From the NCBI GenBank assembly GCA_016490735.1, contig JAEMWC010000004.1, positions 1,657,501-1,721,500 on the forward strand: a stretch of 64,000 nucleotides of DNA. The letters are read 5' to 3'. Source of the stretch: Pachyseris speciosa. Its lineage: Eukaryota > Cnidaria > Anthozoa > Scleractinia > Pachyseridae. Under the pieces are notes generated by a model, which searched no databases, was not told the DNA's origin, and worked only from the letters and a program-made list of their open reading frames with translations. Position numbers and translations under genes: made by a program. Position 1 is the stretch's first letter. Every line of letters begins with the position of its first letter. Of this stretch, positions 12,801-23,400 are shown piece by piece.

Positions 12801-14491
12801 GCGATGCTTTCAGATTTAGATTGTATGTGCGTTTTTTGCTTAAGAGAATCGTTATGACCCATTGCTAAAACAAACCATTTTGGCAGTTATTTTTCGGGCA
12901 AAATAAGAATAGACCAGAAGTAATCAGATGTTGCAGTTACCAGTGAGGTTTTTCACGGTATCAACTATACCTTTGTGTTAAACGGTGCCTCTCTGAGAAG
13001 AAATTAAATCTAATATAATGCCTCTTACTTCCCTTTCTTTCCCCAAGCCATGCCATAGGCAATCCTTTGTAAACAAGTACATCGACTGATTCCCTTCACA
13101 TCTTGATGCGTCAATTTTAAAACTATGGCGGATAATGTAAAACTGAGTTATCGGAAGTGTAAATCACTGTAATCTGGAACACAGAGAAATCAAGTTTTGT
13201 TTTCTGAGCAGGGGACCAAGACATTAAGATTACAAACACTTTAAACAAATACCCAGATGTACCAAACGGACAACTGACGAAACGCCAAACGAAACGCCAT
13301 CAGTGCATGAGGAAAGACAACTTCTATAACATTGAAGGGGAACTACTAATAACCGAGGCAACCTGACTCATAGGAATTAGCCGGTTTAATCAGTATATAT
13401 TTTCCCGTCAGCTGAAGATTTTACTTGTGGCTTTAACCTCCGTTAAATTTTGTCCGCAGAAATATTACTTCTGGGGAATTCTCGGCCATTTGCGTTTACT
13501 GTTCTCAAACAGAATTAAAACTCAATGTCTCTTTTTGCTAACTGGTTTACAGGTAGAAATCGCGTTTCACCAGACCAAAATTCAAATCTTTTCGATCTTT
13601 TTCCTCAGGAAAGACATTTTCCTTGACAGTGAGTCTTCCAATCAGGTGGTACCGGGCAAGGCTACCTGACAAATTGCCGGGGGGTAACCAGTAATGGGCT
13701 GGCAGAAAGGCAGCGCGAGATTGGCATTTAACATTGTAGGCTTGACACTCGACTGGCTTGTGGAGCCATTTGCAGGTGTAGCGACTGGACTTTGAATACT
13801 TCATATAAACATAATTATTTCAAACAACTCGACGGACTATTTCGTGAGCACTAAGAAACACCCAGCGCGAGCACATAAATATCCTATTTTTGCCGTTGAT
13901 TTCCACGCATCGTAGATGGCTGCGTCCCCTTTGGTAAGCGGTCGCCTTGCTCTACGAAAACCGGGCGTGCGGATTGTTCCAGTAAATCCCAAAATCCCAG
14001 GTTAATTCTGAGATAATATGGCGGGCCAATTCAACAAAGAGTGTAATGTTCTTGTTCTGTTTAGTGTAAAAAAGTTGGAAATAAGCGCCTTGGTCGGTGT
14101 GGGCACCAGTTTTACGCGCTATATTGACTTTCACCTGCCTCAACTGGAAGTTGTAAGAAATCCACACGAGCTAGATCCACCACGAAAGGCAAATGTTCTG
14201 ATACAATTGCCCCTTTGTTTGTTCTAGGAGGCAGGATGGCCAAGCGGTTAGGGCGCTGGATTTCAATGCGGTTGCCACGGGTTCAAATCCCGCTCTGCCC
14301 GCTAGCTGGTGTTGTTCTGGGAAGTCCCTGGTTCAATTCCTCGGCCATCCTTGTAAATAGCCAACTGGTTTGCCTCCGGCCAGTTGGGATTCTTATCATA
14401 TTATGTTTATTTGAATTATTTGTTTCTGATCACATACTTGTAAAGCGCATTTGATCATATCTACATGTTAATTTGCGCTATTGAAATATTA

Positions 14492-14544
<53 letters not shown>

Positions 14545-16757
14545 CCCCCGCTCCTAGTATTACTGTAACAAAGTCTATCACTTATTGTTTATCTCTTCTC
14601 CCTGATACATAACTAAATGACTACTGATGTACCGTTTGAGTAACTGCATATTACACTCGTAGTCTTGTGACAGTTTGTTATCCAAAGGTGTGGCTATTTT
14701 TCTAGATACCTCCTGCTATACTGATAAATCTAGTTTTGCTCCACTCGCGTAGGCTGCCTGTGACGCGAGTGCAACTTGACCCTGTGATCGTTTACTTGTA
14801 TTTCTTTTAGTAAGAGCTGTAAAAGAAGCAGTGAAACTCTCCATTTATGAAGATGAGCCCATGAAAACCTCGCCAACAGAACAGAACAAATGGGAAGGAT
14901 GGGAACCTCTAGACATGTCTGAATACGAGACGAGTGTGGAGTCTGCTCACATCGTGATTAAAGAATTCCAGCATCAGATGTCGAACTTTCCCACGAATAC
15001 TATCTTTTTTCCTCCTTCCATGAAGGAGGCATTCCAATCTCCACGACGCGAGTCCACTTCCAGTGTGAATGATTCGAGTAAGGACAAAGAAAAACCATTC
15101 AAGTGCAGTTACTGTGTGATGTCATTCACTCGCCCCAGTGATCTTCAACGTCACCTGCTGATCCATAACAACAGTAAACCATACAAGTGCGAGGAGTGTG
15201 ACCGTGAATTCACCTGGTTCGGAAACTTTCAAAAGCACGTGCTTTCACACATGGGCGGCAGTACCAGGGCACCTGGGTCTTTGCCCTTCTCAGCCATGTT
15301 CACATTCCTGGCACGCGAGCAAGTCAAAGATCTTTTCATCAAAGATGGTGAAAAATACAAGTGCCGCCTGTGTGCGAAGGATTTTACGCGTCTAAGTGGC
15401 TTGAAGACGCACATTCGTATGCACACTGGGGAGAGGCCATACGTATGTGAGGTCTGTTCATTTGCCTTCACCACGTCACGTGCTCTGAAGATGCACGTGC
15501 GCCTGCACACTGGAGAGAAACCGTACAAGTGTGAAGAATGCGGGCGCGCTTTCACCAGGAGGGACGAGATGCATACTCATATGTACATCCACAAAGGTAA
15601 CGGAATCTCTTTATCAGGAGTAATCCTGTACCTCTTTTCATTGATCCCTGTAGCTTCTCTATTTATCAGGGCTGGGGGTATTGTTTGTGTTGTATCATCT
15701 ATTTTTCCATTCTCCAATCACAGACCGCGTCTGGAAAGCTACAGGCTCTCTCCTTTATCAGACCATTTTGATCAGCGTCCACTTTCTCTATACCATTTCA
15801 AACAAGTCACTAACCAAAGGAACTGAAGAACAACAACTTTATATTTACCCCTTACAAATACAAAGATGAATTTTACAAACAATGAAATTAAACAAAGGAA
15901 AAAGGGATATTGGCCTCCTAAAATAAGTAGAGAGTTAGGCCAAATTACAAGAAATAAATTACAATATTAAGGTCGGAGAACACACATACACAAACTGCAC
16001 ATCACACACACACACACACACACAAAGCAAATACGCTACTATCGCAAAAAAAAGTCATCAGTCATTAGTCTTTGTTGATGTACATGCGAATTTTCCAAAT
16101 ATTTGTTAAAAGAAATGAAGAATTTAGTTCAGCACTTGACGCCTTCGCAAAACAGGCCGAAGTCTCAAAGTCTAGTATACCACATAGACTAGACTTTGCT
16201 AGAAATACCATATGAGATTGCACAGATTCTATAAATGGGGAAGATATTTTATCAGCTTGAATTTCGTTTTGAGGGAAAACCTACCCAGTTCTTTTCATGG
16301 GTAATAAAAGGCAAAACATACGAAGCAAGGGCAAATAATATCAGCTTTACACTAAAGTCCTAAGGTGAACCATTTAAATGTAATGTTCGTTTGTGTTCAC
16401 ACAGGAGAGAAACCATTCAAGTGCGACATATGCTCAGCTTCTTTCATTCGCTATGGTCATCTTCAGCGTCATTTGCTGATTCACAGCGATGACAAGCCGT
16501 ACAAATGTAAGATGTGTCCCAAGTCGTTCACTCAGTACCGCAATCTTCAGACCCACATGTACAAACACACAGGAGAGAGGCCTTACAGATGTCAGTACTG
16601 TCCCAAAGGGTTCACTCAGTACGGCACTCTACAGGCGCATGAAAGGACACATACTGGAGAAAAGCCTTTCCAATGCCAGTTTTGCGACAAAGCGTTTATT
16701 ACATCGTCGCATCTTCGATGGCACATTAAGACCCAACACAATGACAAGAAAGATTAG
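9855..16757 (+). CDS. SNAG-domain C2H2 zinc-finger transcriptional repressor, three exons
   Basis: Gene model from sequence: exon 1 9855-9921, exon 2 14811-15596, exon 3 16405-16757. Introns are GT-AG with good signals (GGTAAAA donor; TTTCTTTTAG acceptor; GGTAACG donor; TTCACACAG acceptor). The exons sum to 1206 nt, which is 401 codons plus TAG, in frame. Exon 1 encodes MPKSFLVKK, a SNAG motif; in Snail, Gfi1 and OVO-like factors this N-terminus is known to recruit LSD1/CoREST-type corepressors. Exon 2 adds an acidic linker and fingers 1-5 (about residues 119-141, 147-169, 205-227, 233-255, 261-283). Exon 3 adds fingers 6-9 (289-311, 317-339, 345-367, 373-396). TGEKP/TGERP linkers join most of them, and a 35-residue spacer separates fingers 2 and 3. 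Expected: a nuclear DNA-binding repressor. The frame is open upstream of the GTG at 14831, so that is not a start; the ATG at 14861 would be the only start if exon 1 were wrong. Nine fingers exceed the usual 4-6 of named SNAG families, so I give no symbol. AATAAA at 17027-17032 could end the transcript. Confidence 0.85.
9922..14229. other. Intron 1 of the zinc-finger gene (first part)
   Basis: Intron 1 spans 9922-14810. This part is AT-rich, with scattered open frames of up to about 86 codons but no exon with fitting phase. An ATG followed closely by a good donor (MAASPL, GTAAGC at about 13934) could be an alternative first exon, but its phase (0) does not fit exon 2, so I do not call it. Confidence 0.5.
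14230..14544 (+). mobile_element. tRNA-derived SINE with (ATT)n tail, inside intron 1
   Basis: The head has an A box (TGGCCAAGCGGTTAGG) and a B box (GGGTTCAAATCCC) inside a Ser/Leu-tRNA-like 72-nt block. A body of about 190 bp follows, containing GGTTCAATTCCTCGGCCATCC and GTAAAGCGCATTTGATC, and it ends in about 17 ATT units. It differs from the SINE family at 1502 and 43664. It has the same orientation as the zinc-finger gene and lies about 270 bp before exon 2. The tRNA-like part has no clean anticodon stem, so it is not a functional tRNA gene. Confidence 0.8.
16003..16025. repeat. (CA)n microsatellite in intron 2 of the zinc-finger gene
   Basis: About eleven CA units. The flanking intron (15830-16000) is A-rich and may be an old retroelement tail. 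Confidence 0.7.
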
Positions 16758-17026
16758 GTTGAATGAATAATATTTTGCCAATATTAATTACTGGTGTAAA
16801 TAGTGTGCAATGATATGCAGAGCATCGCAGATATTTATTAGTATAAAACGTTAAATAACTGTCAGGATGTCAGTAATGTGTAGATAAATTTAACGTTTCA
16901 TGACGGGGAAATACATTTCTACAAATTTGAATTTGAGGCACAACTTGAGCCCTTTTATATTTTTCATCTTTTGATCTCATTTTGCTGAAAGTTCTCGTCT
17001 GGTTATTTGAATTTCACAAGAAGAGA

Positions 17027-17032
17027 AATAAA
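17027..17032 (+). promoter_or_regulatory. Candidate polyadenylation signal of the zinc-finger gene
   Basis: AATAAA 270 bp after the stop codon. Further AATAAA copies follow at about 17082 and 17267. All lie inside the duplicated unit, so units 2 and 3 carry them too. Confidence 0.4.
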
Positions 17033-18254
17033 CAGTTATTGCTGAAATATTGAAATTTACCTACAGCGTATCGAACCGAAATAAAACAGTGAGATGTTTT
17101 TGTCTCACTGCCGCTCGCATCTCAACCCCTGTGACAGCCAATCGCCATCTTAATCATGATCTACTAGATAGACCTGGCAGTTATGAGATGTAAAAAGGTT
17201 ATGAATTATAAAATTGTCTGACTAAGACAATTGTGACTAATGTCAGAGAATTTTTTGTAATTCGAATTAATAAACACTTGGGTTGAAGTAAAGAGCAAAC
17301 TGTGGCCGTTTCGTCTTTCTTCGTTTGTTTGTTTGTTTGTTTGTCTTTGGTTATGTTTTTAATAAAACAACCATTACCTTGTTAAGGGTGGGGGAATTTA
17401 GTAGTAGTCTTCATTATTTCACTTAGAGGTAATTTACATCCCTAAGTGCTAAAACCTCACCCTTACTTCAAAGAGAGATGTATGATGAAAACACCTTCTA
17501 TCAGATAACAGCTTTCAAACCTCTTTCCTTTTCAATCGGAGGGCCGCCAACATACCCTACCTCAAAAACCTCCAATTGTATTAGTTTACTTTAGCTTATC
17601 AGTTCCTATTTTAACAAATACAAAAAAAGCTTATAAGAACTCTTTTATGCTAACATAGAAAAACGTTTGTTCATTTACACAAATTTTACTGCAAATCTGG
17701 TCTTGTTATAAAGAAATCGATCGATTTACCACCATACTCTCACAAAGTAGCAGTACCGGTATCAGTCGGTATTTTGTCTTTTTTGCGTCTAGTGTGCATC
17801 TAATAAGAGTTTTTAACAGGAGTCGAGACAAGCTTGAAAAGACAAGACTTATGTTCACACTTGACAGGGGTATTCAGGGTTTTTTATCTTGAGACTAAAT
17901 AGGACGAATATTGTCAACGAAAGAACGGAATTTTCTTTCTGAGTGAGACTGTTCTCGATTGAATTTAAGCTTAATTTATAGAGCTGGCATGTTTCGTTCG
18001 ACGATCGATGTTTAATCTTTGAGTGAGTTTTTTAAATGCTCGATAAATTCGTTGACTTTATGGTTAAAAAAGAACAATTAAAAGTTTTACGCATCAGCCT
18101 ACCATAAATGTGTTTCTTCGTTCCTTGGAGTGTCAAATTACAGAGCATGTTATCTGCTCTAGCTATGAGTTTTACAATGATTTGTATGAAGCAAAGCTAT
18201 GAAGCAATACATGTACAAGAGAGATCACGCGCGTTTGGAAGTTTGGAAGCTGTC

Positions 18255-18634
18255 TTAACCGCGGTCAAACGTAAAAAATAAGAAAAGTCCTTTAAAGATA
18301 AGGTTTTTACGTCAGTTGAGAGCTCAAAGATGACGAGTCTTTCATCAGTCTGTGAGTTTACTAAACCATTTCATGGAGTACTAAAAAAGTTTTAAAGTTT
18401 TTTTAAAGCGAAGAATGTGGAAACTGGTCGGCGCGGTGTGTTTTTGTTTTCTGTTTCAATACGTGACTTCAGGAAAACCGATTCACCTTATTGTTGCTAA
18501 AACTTTTTTAGTAATTCGTAAAATGATTTAGTAAACTCACAGACTGAAGAAAAACTTATCATCTTTGAGCTCTCGACGTAAAAACCTCATCTTTTAAGGA
18601 CTTTTCTTACTTTTTTACGTTTGACCGCGGTTAA
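18255..18634. mobile_element. Mutator-type MITE, 9-bp target duplication (unit 1)
   Basis: Terminal inverted repeats of about 150 bp begin TTAACCGCGGTCAAACG and end with its complement. The element is flanked on both sides by the same 9 bp, GAAGCTGTC (18246-18254 and 18635-18643). Long TIRs with a 9-bp duplication are the hallmark of Mutator-like elements. It has no transposase: 380 bp, non-autonomous. An 80-codon frame overlapping its right end is incidental. Confidence 0.88.
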
Positions 18635-19283
18635 GAAGCTGTCTGTTTTTGGCGCGAATAGAAGTCTCATACCCAGATCCCCCACGCTTTTAGTTCACCG
18701 ACTTGGTTCGAAAGCTGCTGCATGGTTCTTTCGTAAGATTCTAACTTCTAACTTGCTGTATCTGGCAGTTGCTGATGTATGTGAGAAATGGGGACAGGAA
18801 AAGCTAGGTTTCCGTGCGTTATATTCAAAATTCCAGAGAGACTGGATAACTGTAGACGCGTAAACAGTAAAATTATAAAGGGTATTGTTATAGCGCTTTC
18901 AACAACTTAAATCACCTTTAAAATGCTAAGCTAGTTTTGCACAGGACGCCTTTAATACGAATTAAAGATCAAAACGTTCGTATGTGCGTAAATTTGTCGA
19001 TGGCCGTGTGGATTCGACTCGCGGAGAAAAGTAAAGCTAGAAATCAGATAGCACAATTTCAACCACTTTATTTTTAAACTTTCACAATATTTACTGAATT
19101 CATCTTATTCCTTGCAAGACATCAAGACACATTTTTCAACGGAGTTAAAGAATCATGCTTTGAAAAACCAATCATTCTTTTGACTTTGCTTAAAGATCAT
19201 TTCAGCTAACACCTTATTTCAATTAACTTCATGATCTTTACTTTACTTTCATTTGGTAAATATATTCATCTATATGCATACCT

Positions 19284-19441
19284 CTTACCAACCTCGTTGT
19301 CTCGGTCCGTACTGTAAGTTACGGACCGAGTTTTTTCCCATTGATTTATGGCCCAAGCGCGAAGCGCGCGGGCCATAATTTAATGAGAAAAAATGAGGAT
19401 CGGTAACTTACAGTACGGACCGAGACAGCGAGGTTAGTAAG
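19284..19441. mobile_element. Inverted-repeat element, CTTACCAACCTCG ends (unit 1)
   Basis: Two arms of about 70 bp face each other (CTCGGTCCGTACTGTAAGTT in both), with a GC-rich centre (GCGCGAAGCGCGCGGGCC) typical of cnidarian fold-back elements. A related mini-hairpin (CGGGCCGTACTGTAGAATACGGCCCG region) lies about 60 bp further on. No target duplication could be fixed. Confidence 0.75.
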
Positions 19442-20713
19442 ATATTAATTATATCTCTGAGGTTAATACGGTGCGCGTGAAAGAAAACGAGTTGAAGTCA
19501 AGCGGGCCGTACTGTAGAATACGGCCCGAAAAATTGACCAATCACAGCGCGCGTACTAAGTGAGAGATATAATAAAAGTACTTATTTACTTATGTATGTT
19601 CATGGCTACTTTTTCTGAGGTAAATATTTTGTGAAGCCTTCATTCCGACATTCAGATCACTGTAGCCCGTATTTAGTTCAAAGCTATAAAGTCTTCTCCC
19701 ACATCCACAAAGCAACATCAGATGCTGATGGACTTCTGACAGGAAGCCATTACAAGCCAGTATAATCCAATAGATATATATTGTTACGATTAAAACATTT
19801 ATGCCGCTGTCCTAGTGTTTCAAGATGTGTTAACCTATAATGTTGTGAATCATAAACTAATTTAAAAGGCAAATTTACCTACTATACAGCAATACATCCC
19901 TCTCACCCCATGCCGAAAACAAAATCCTAAAATAGTCCTTTAAATAAATTTTATGCGGAGATTACATTCATAAATTTGGAGGTTTAATATTAAGCCCATA
20001 CTTTCTCTTCTATCAAACCTAAGTGCTTAAAAGCGAACGATTTCACTCTCACTCTATTGTATCTCTGACTTTATTTTTATTTTAATCTAGTTCGGGGAAA
20101 ACTTTGTTATGTTATAGGTGCTATTGTATCTATTGGAGAATGCGCGCTGTTGACGACACCGTCACGAAAAAAAGAAATCTGTAGAGCGAAAGGAGTTAGA
20201 TAAGTTTAACATTCCGTCTGCTGCAGTGTGGTCAAAGTTTTTCAAAATCGAAGATCCAAAATTAGCAAACTCTCTGCCCTGAGAGTTGCACCTGTTTTGG
20301 AAGCTTCATTCTCAACCAAGTAAAATTCTACTCTGCGCATACTTGCATGGTCAGGATACCAAAGAAACTGGGGTCGAGAACGTTGAAACTGCCAGGTCAC
20401 GAGTTCAAGCCTCAAATAGTTTTCAGCCCTTCTATGGTAGCTCCGTTCACAGTGATAAGGTTCATCCACTCCTCCTCTCTAAAATCATTCGTCTATTTTT
20501 TCTTAATTGTCAATTTGACGGATGTGTCAAAGCAAGCTGACAGTTTACTTGTAGTCGCGCTTAGCACCGAACGGCAAAACGACTTTTCAATCACCACACA
20601 GTTCTCAGATTTCAATTCGCGTCCGGAGTGCCCTGGCCACAAGGATGTTTTATTGTTAGAGTCAAAGGATCTTGCTGCAGCATAAAGCAGTATTAGAGTA
20701 CATTCTCTAAATG
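19442..20713. other. Region downstream of the unit-1 GPCR (same in units 2 and 3)
   Basis: No convincing gene. A 75-codon minus-strand frame (20242-20469) and plus-strand frames of 84 and 112 codons overlap each other and have no motif. A minus-strand AATAAA (TTTATT at 20649-20654) 60 bp after the GPCR stop is a plausible polyadenylation signal, so most of this stretch is probably past the transcript end. Confidence 0.4.
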
Positions 20714-23400
20714 TCAGGGTGTATCAGGACTGTCCCTTCTGTGATTAGCTTCCTCTCTGAGCTTTTGAAGGGGGATACTTACAGCTAGAGAGCTGGTGCG
20801 AGACATGCGTGTTGTTCTTGTGGTGCTTCTGCTAATTATTGTTTTCCTGTAGCGATCCGCTCTGCTTGGACCTCTGCAGAGAATACGATAAAATTCCTGA
20901 CGATAGTTCTCTGAGAATATTACATAAAGAATCGGATTTATAGCACTGTTGGCATACCCCAGCCAAGGGGTGATCATATAAACCTCCTGAGGTAATCTCT
21001 TCAATAAGGGCATGTTGAAATTACGTACCAGCTCAATTGCTTGCCATGGAAGCCACGACAAAGCGAACACAATAACCACAGTTATTAACATGGCCGTCGC
21101 ACGTCTGCTCGAGGACTGTGCCTTTTTCTTTGATACTAAATTACGATGGCCTGGGAGTTTCCTGCTCCAAAGACGCAATCCTGCAAAGCTATAGATTGCA
21201 GCAATAAGAATTAGAGGAATGGCGTAACCCAACAAAAATAGAAGTATGTTGTACGTTTCCGGTGACATCGTCCCCCAGTGAACTTCGTTATCGCATATCA
21301 TTATGTCAGTTCCCTCCATTTTTCTGTTTGTGGATATTATTAAAGGCGGAATTGTTAAGGCCAGCGCGCACAGCCAGATCATAACAACAGTGAAACGCAC
21401 CACATTTCGAGTCATAACAGTCTTCATTGGGAGCAAGATTGCAAAGCTTCGGTCAAGAGAAATCGCCACTAAACTAAACACTGAGGCAGTCAAAGAACCC
21501 ACTTGAGCGGAGTGAAGAAACTTGCATAAAAAGTCGCCCATAAACGTGCCAAACCACCTGTTATACACGTAGAACCATTTGAGCATATACGGTATGTCTA
21601 TAGTCATGAGCAGATCCGCAAAGGCCATGTTGGCGATAAGCGTGTTTGTCGAACTGCGCATGTGATTTACAGTGCACACGATGTAAATAACCACCGTATT
21701 ACCGATCAAAGCCAGAATAAAAATGGCCACTGCAAAGATAGTCGCTCCGATTTGAATGTTGCGCGGAATGACGAAACCAGATGCACCCGGATAGCCACCT
21801 GTCACGTTTTGCGTTGTGTTTGGGAGAGCAGCAAACTCTGCAGAAAATTACAGTACAAAAGGTCAGTTAAAAGAAGGCACATTTCTTCCTGAAATGAGTT
21901 TAAAAAGTTCTATTGGGCGGTAATGTATGTGCACTAGACGCCAAAGCCATTGCTTTCGGGGCGGTCAAAACCAAAGCCACCAAGTATTGAAAAGTTATCT
22001 TATCATAGTGTGCATAGGATGAAGAAGTGTTCTAATAACGCAGTTGCATCGAAGGAAGAGTAGAATGAAAATGGAGGCTATTAAGGTCTGATAGTTTGTA
22101 CGAGTAGTGACCTAACGCATCAACGCTTATAAGCTACTGCGATGCCAGAAAAAAAGCATTTTGTGAGTACTAATTGCGGACCTATATTTGAAAGACTGTG
22201 TCACCTCTGTTGCTGAACTTTGTGCCAGTTTTCCTTCCTGCTTCAATGACGCTGGGACACGATTTAATCTAATCGTAACCAACCATCATTTACTCAAACA
22301 TAGTATTCTACGTTTTGTCTTTCAATCGATTACACGGTCGAAAACACCTGTTTTCAATAGATCCTTAGACCCTACCCTCCCAGGTGATAAATAATGACCG
22401 ATCCCTAAAAAGTATTTTTATCAAAATAAAGTAAACTAAAACGTACCACCGAAACGTACGGCGATGTTATTTGTTTGCCTTTGTTATTTGTTTGCCTTGA
22501 ATGTGACCATTCAAATGACAGCTACTGAGCAGAATTTTCCTCTGAAACGTACGGCGATGTTATTTGTTTGCCTTGTTTTATTTAATGTTTCGCAATATTT
22601 TCCAACGAATTAATTTCATTGAATTGTCTCTAAGCGGTCTTTATTTTGTTAGATTAACTTCTTAAATTAATATATTTTGCTAAATTAGTTTGAAAATTAT
22701 GGAAATGGTCTTAGTTGATCTCTGTGATTAATGAGAATAAAAAACACGGGAATACAAACAGGAAAGAAAGCAAATATGGTTCTCAACCTCCTGCATGGGA
22801 GTGATAATAGCTAAAGTCAACAAAACATATTAATCACTTTGATCGAATTTCTGTTAAAATAAACACAGAGGGCCAGGGAGCTTTTTCGTTGTTATATTGT
22901 CAACACATCCGTTAATTATGCTTTACAAGATGGCTCTCTCCACAAACTCTTGAGGTGACTACTCAAATAAAAGCCACTGAGATAACAGTTGTGATGTTGT
23001 TTAATATGCTGTGGCTGTGCAAGGTGGTTCTAACTTTTGAGTCTGTGGATGAAATTCTAAAATGTGACCATTCAAATGACAGCTACTGAGCAGAATTTTC
23101 CTCTGTTGATGCATTTTTCGCTGTACAAGGCGGTGGTTCTAACGTTTGACTGTGTAAATAAAATCCTATAGTGCTGTAGTATGACCGATCTTTCTGTGGT
23201 ACAATAAAATGTGGCTCAAACGTTTCCGGCAGAGACGAAAGTCCCACGGGTGTGTCTACGGTTAAACTGGTTTGCAGAAAAGCATTTTTTTTATTGGCGT
23301 CCTTCATTCGACACTTCAGTTTCGTTTGTCGTCTTTTTTACTTCGTTCCGCCCGTATCATGCATGAGAAGATACCAGCTCAACTCACCTCTTGGCTCCAT
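20714..23400 (-). CDS. Class A (rhodopsin-like) GPCR, neuropeptide-receptor type, array copy 1
   Basis: Gene model: coding exon 1 23388-23400 (ATG GAG CCA AGA G), intron 21838-23387 (GTGAGT donor, TTTTCTGCAG acceptor), exon 2 20714-21837. The sum is 1137 nt, 378 aa, TGA stop. The 7TM frame has no ATG before TM1; a GTG there is not a plausible eukaryotic start. Exon 1 fits by phase, has a strong initiation context (A at -3, G at +4) and an in-frame TAG just upstream. The N-terminus carries two N-glycosylation sequons (N11-T-T, N15-V-T). Seven membrane segments follow with class A marks: GN in TM1, LxxAD-like MAFAD in TM2, C109 and C186 for the extracellular disulfide, DRS (133-135) in place of DRY, SWLP in TM6, NPILY (305-309) in TM7, and C325 for palmitoylation. 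Expected: a plasma-membrane receptor coupling to G proteins; the ligand is unknown and peptide type is inferred from overall resemblance. It converges on the zinc-finger gene. Confidence 0.88.
22451..22543. other. 93-bp insertion with templated 45-bp core (unit 1)
   Basis: Within the GPCR intron. Unit 3 has a single block GAAACGTACGGCGATGTTAT here (43257). Units 1 and 2 have that block twice, separated by a short local repeat (TTTGTTATTTGTTTGCC) and by 45 bp (22500-22544) that copy 23061-23105 exactly and in the same orientation, about 0.56 kb away. Confidence 0.85.

Noticed and set aside
13918..13940. ATG with MAASPL followed by a GTAAGC donor, as alternative first exon of the zinc-finger gene
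   Set aside because: Its phase is 0, whereas exon 2 needs one base from the upstream exon; the SNAG exon fits both phase and family knowledge.
14230..14302. Apparent tRNA gene (Ser/Leu-like, A and B boxes)
   Set aside because: Anticodon stem does not pair properly and the sequence runs into a SINE body with an (ATT)n tail; it is the head of a SINE.
18621..18863. 80-codon plus-strand frame repeated identically at 29014 and 39408
   Set aside because: It starts inside the right TIR of the Mutator-type MITE, opens with TTG and has no motif. Its conservation only reflects the recent segmental duplication.
20242..20685. Overlapping frames of 75, 84 and 112 codons downstream of each GPCR
   Set aside because: They overlap on both strands and lack domains or splice context; identity between units is explained by the duplication.
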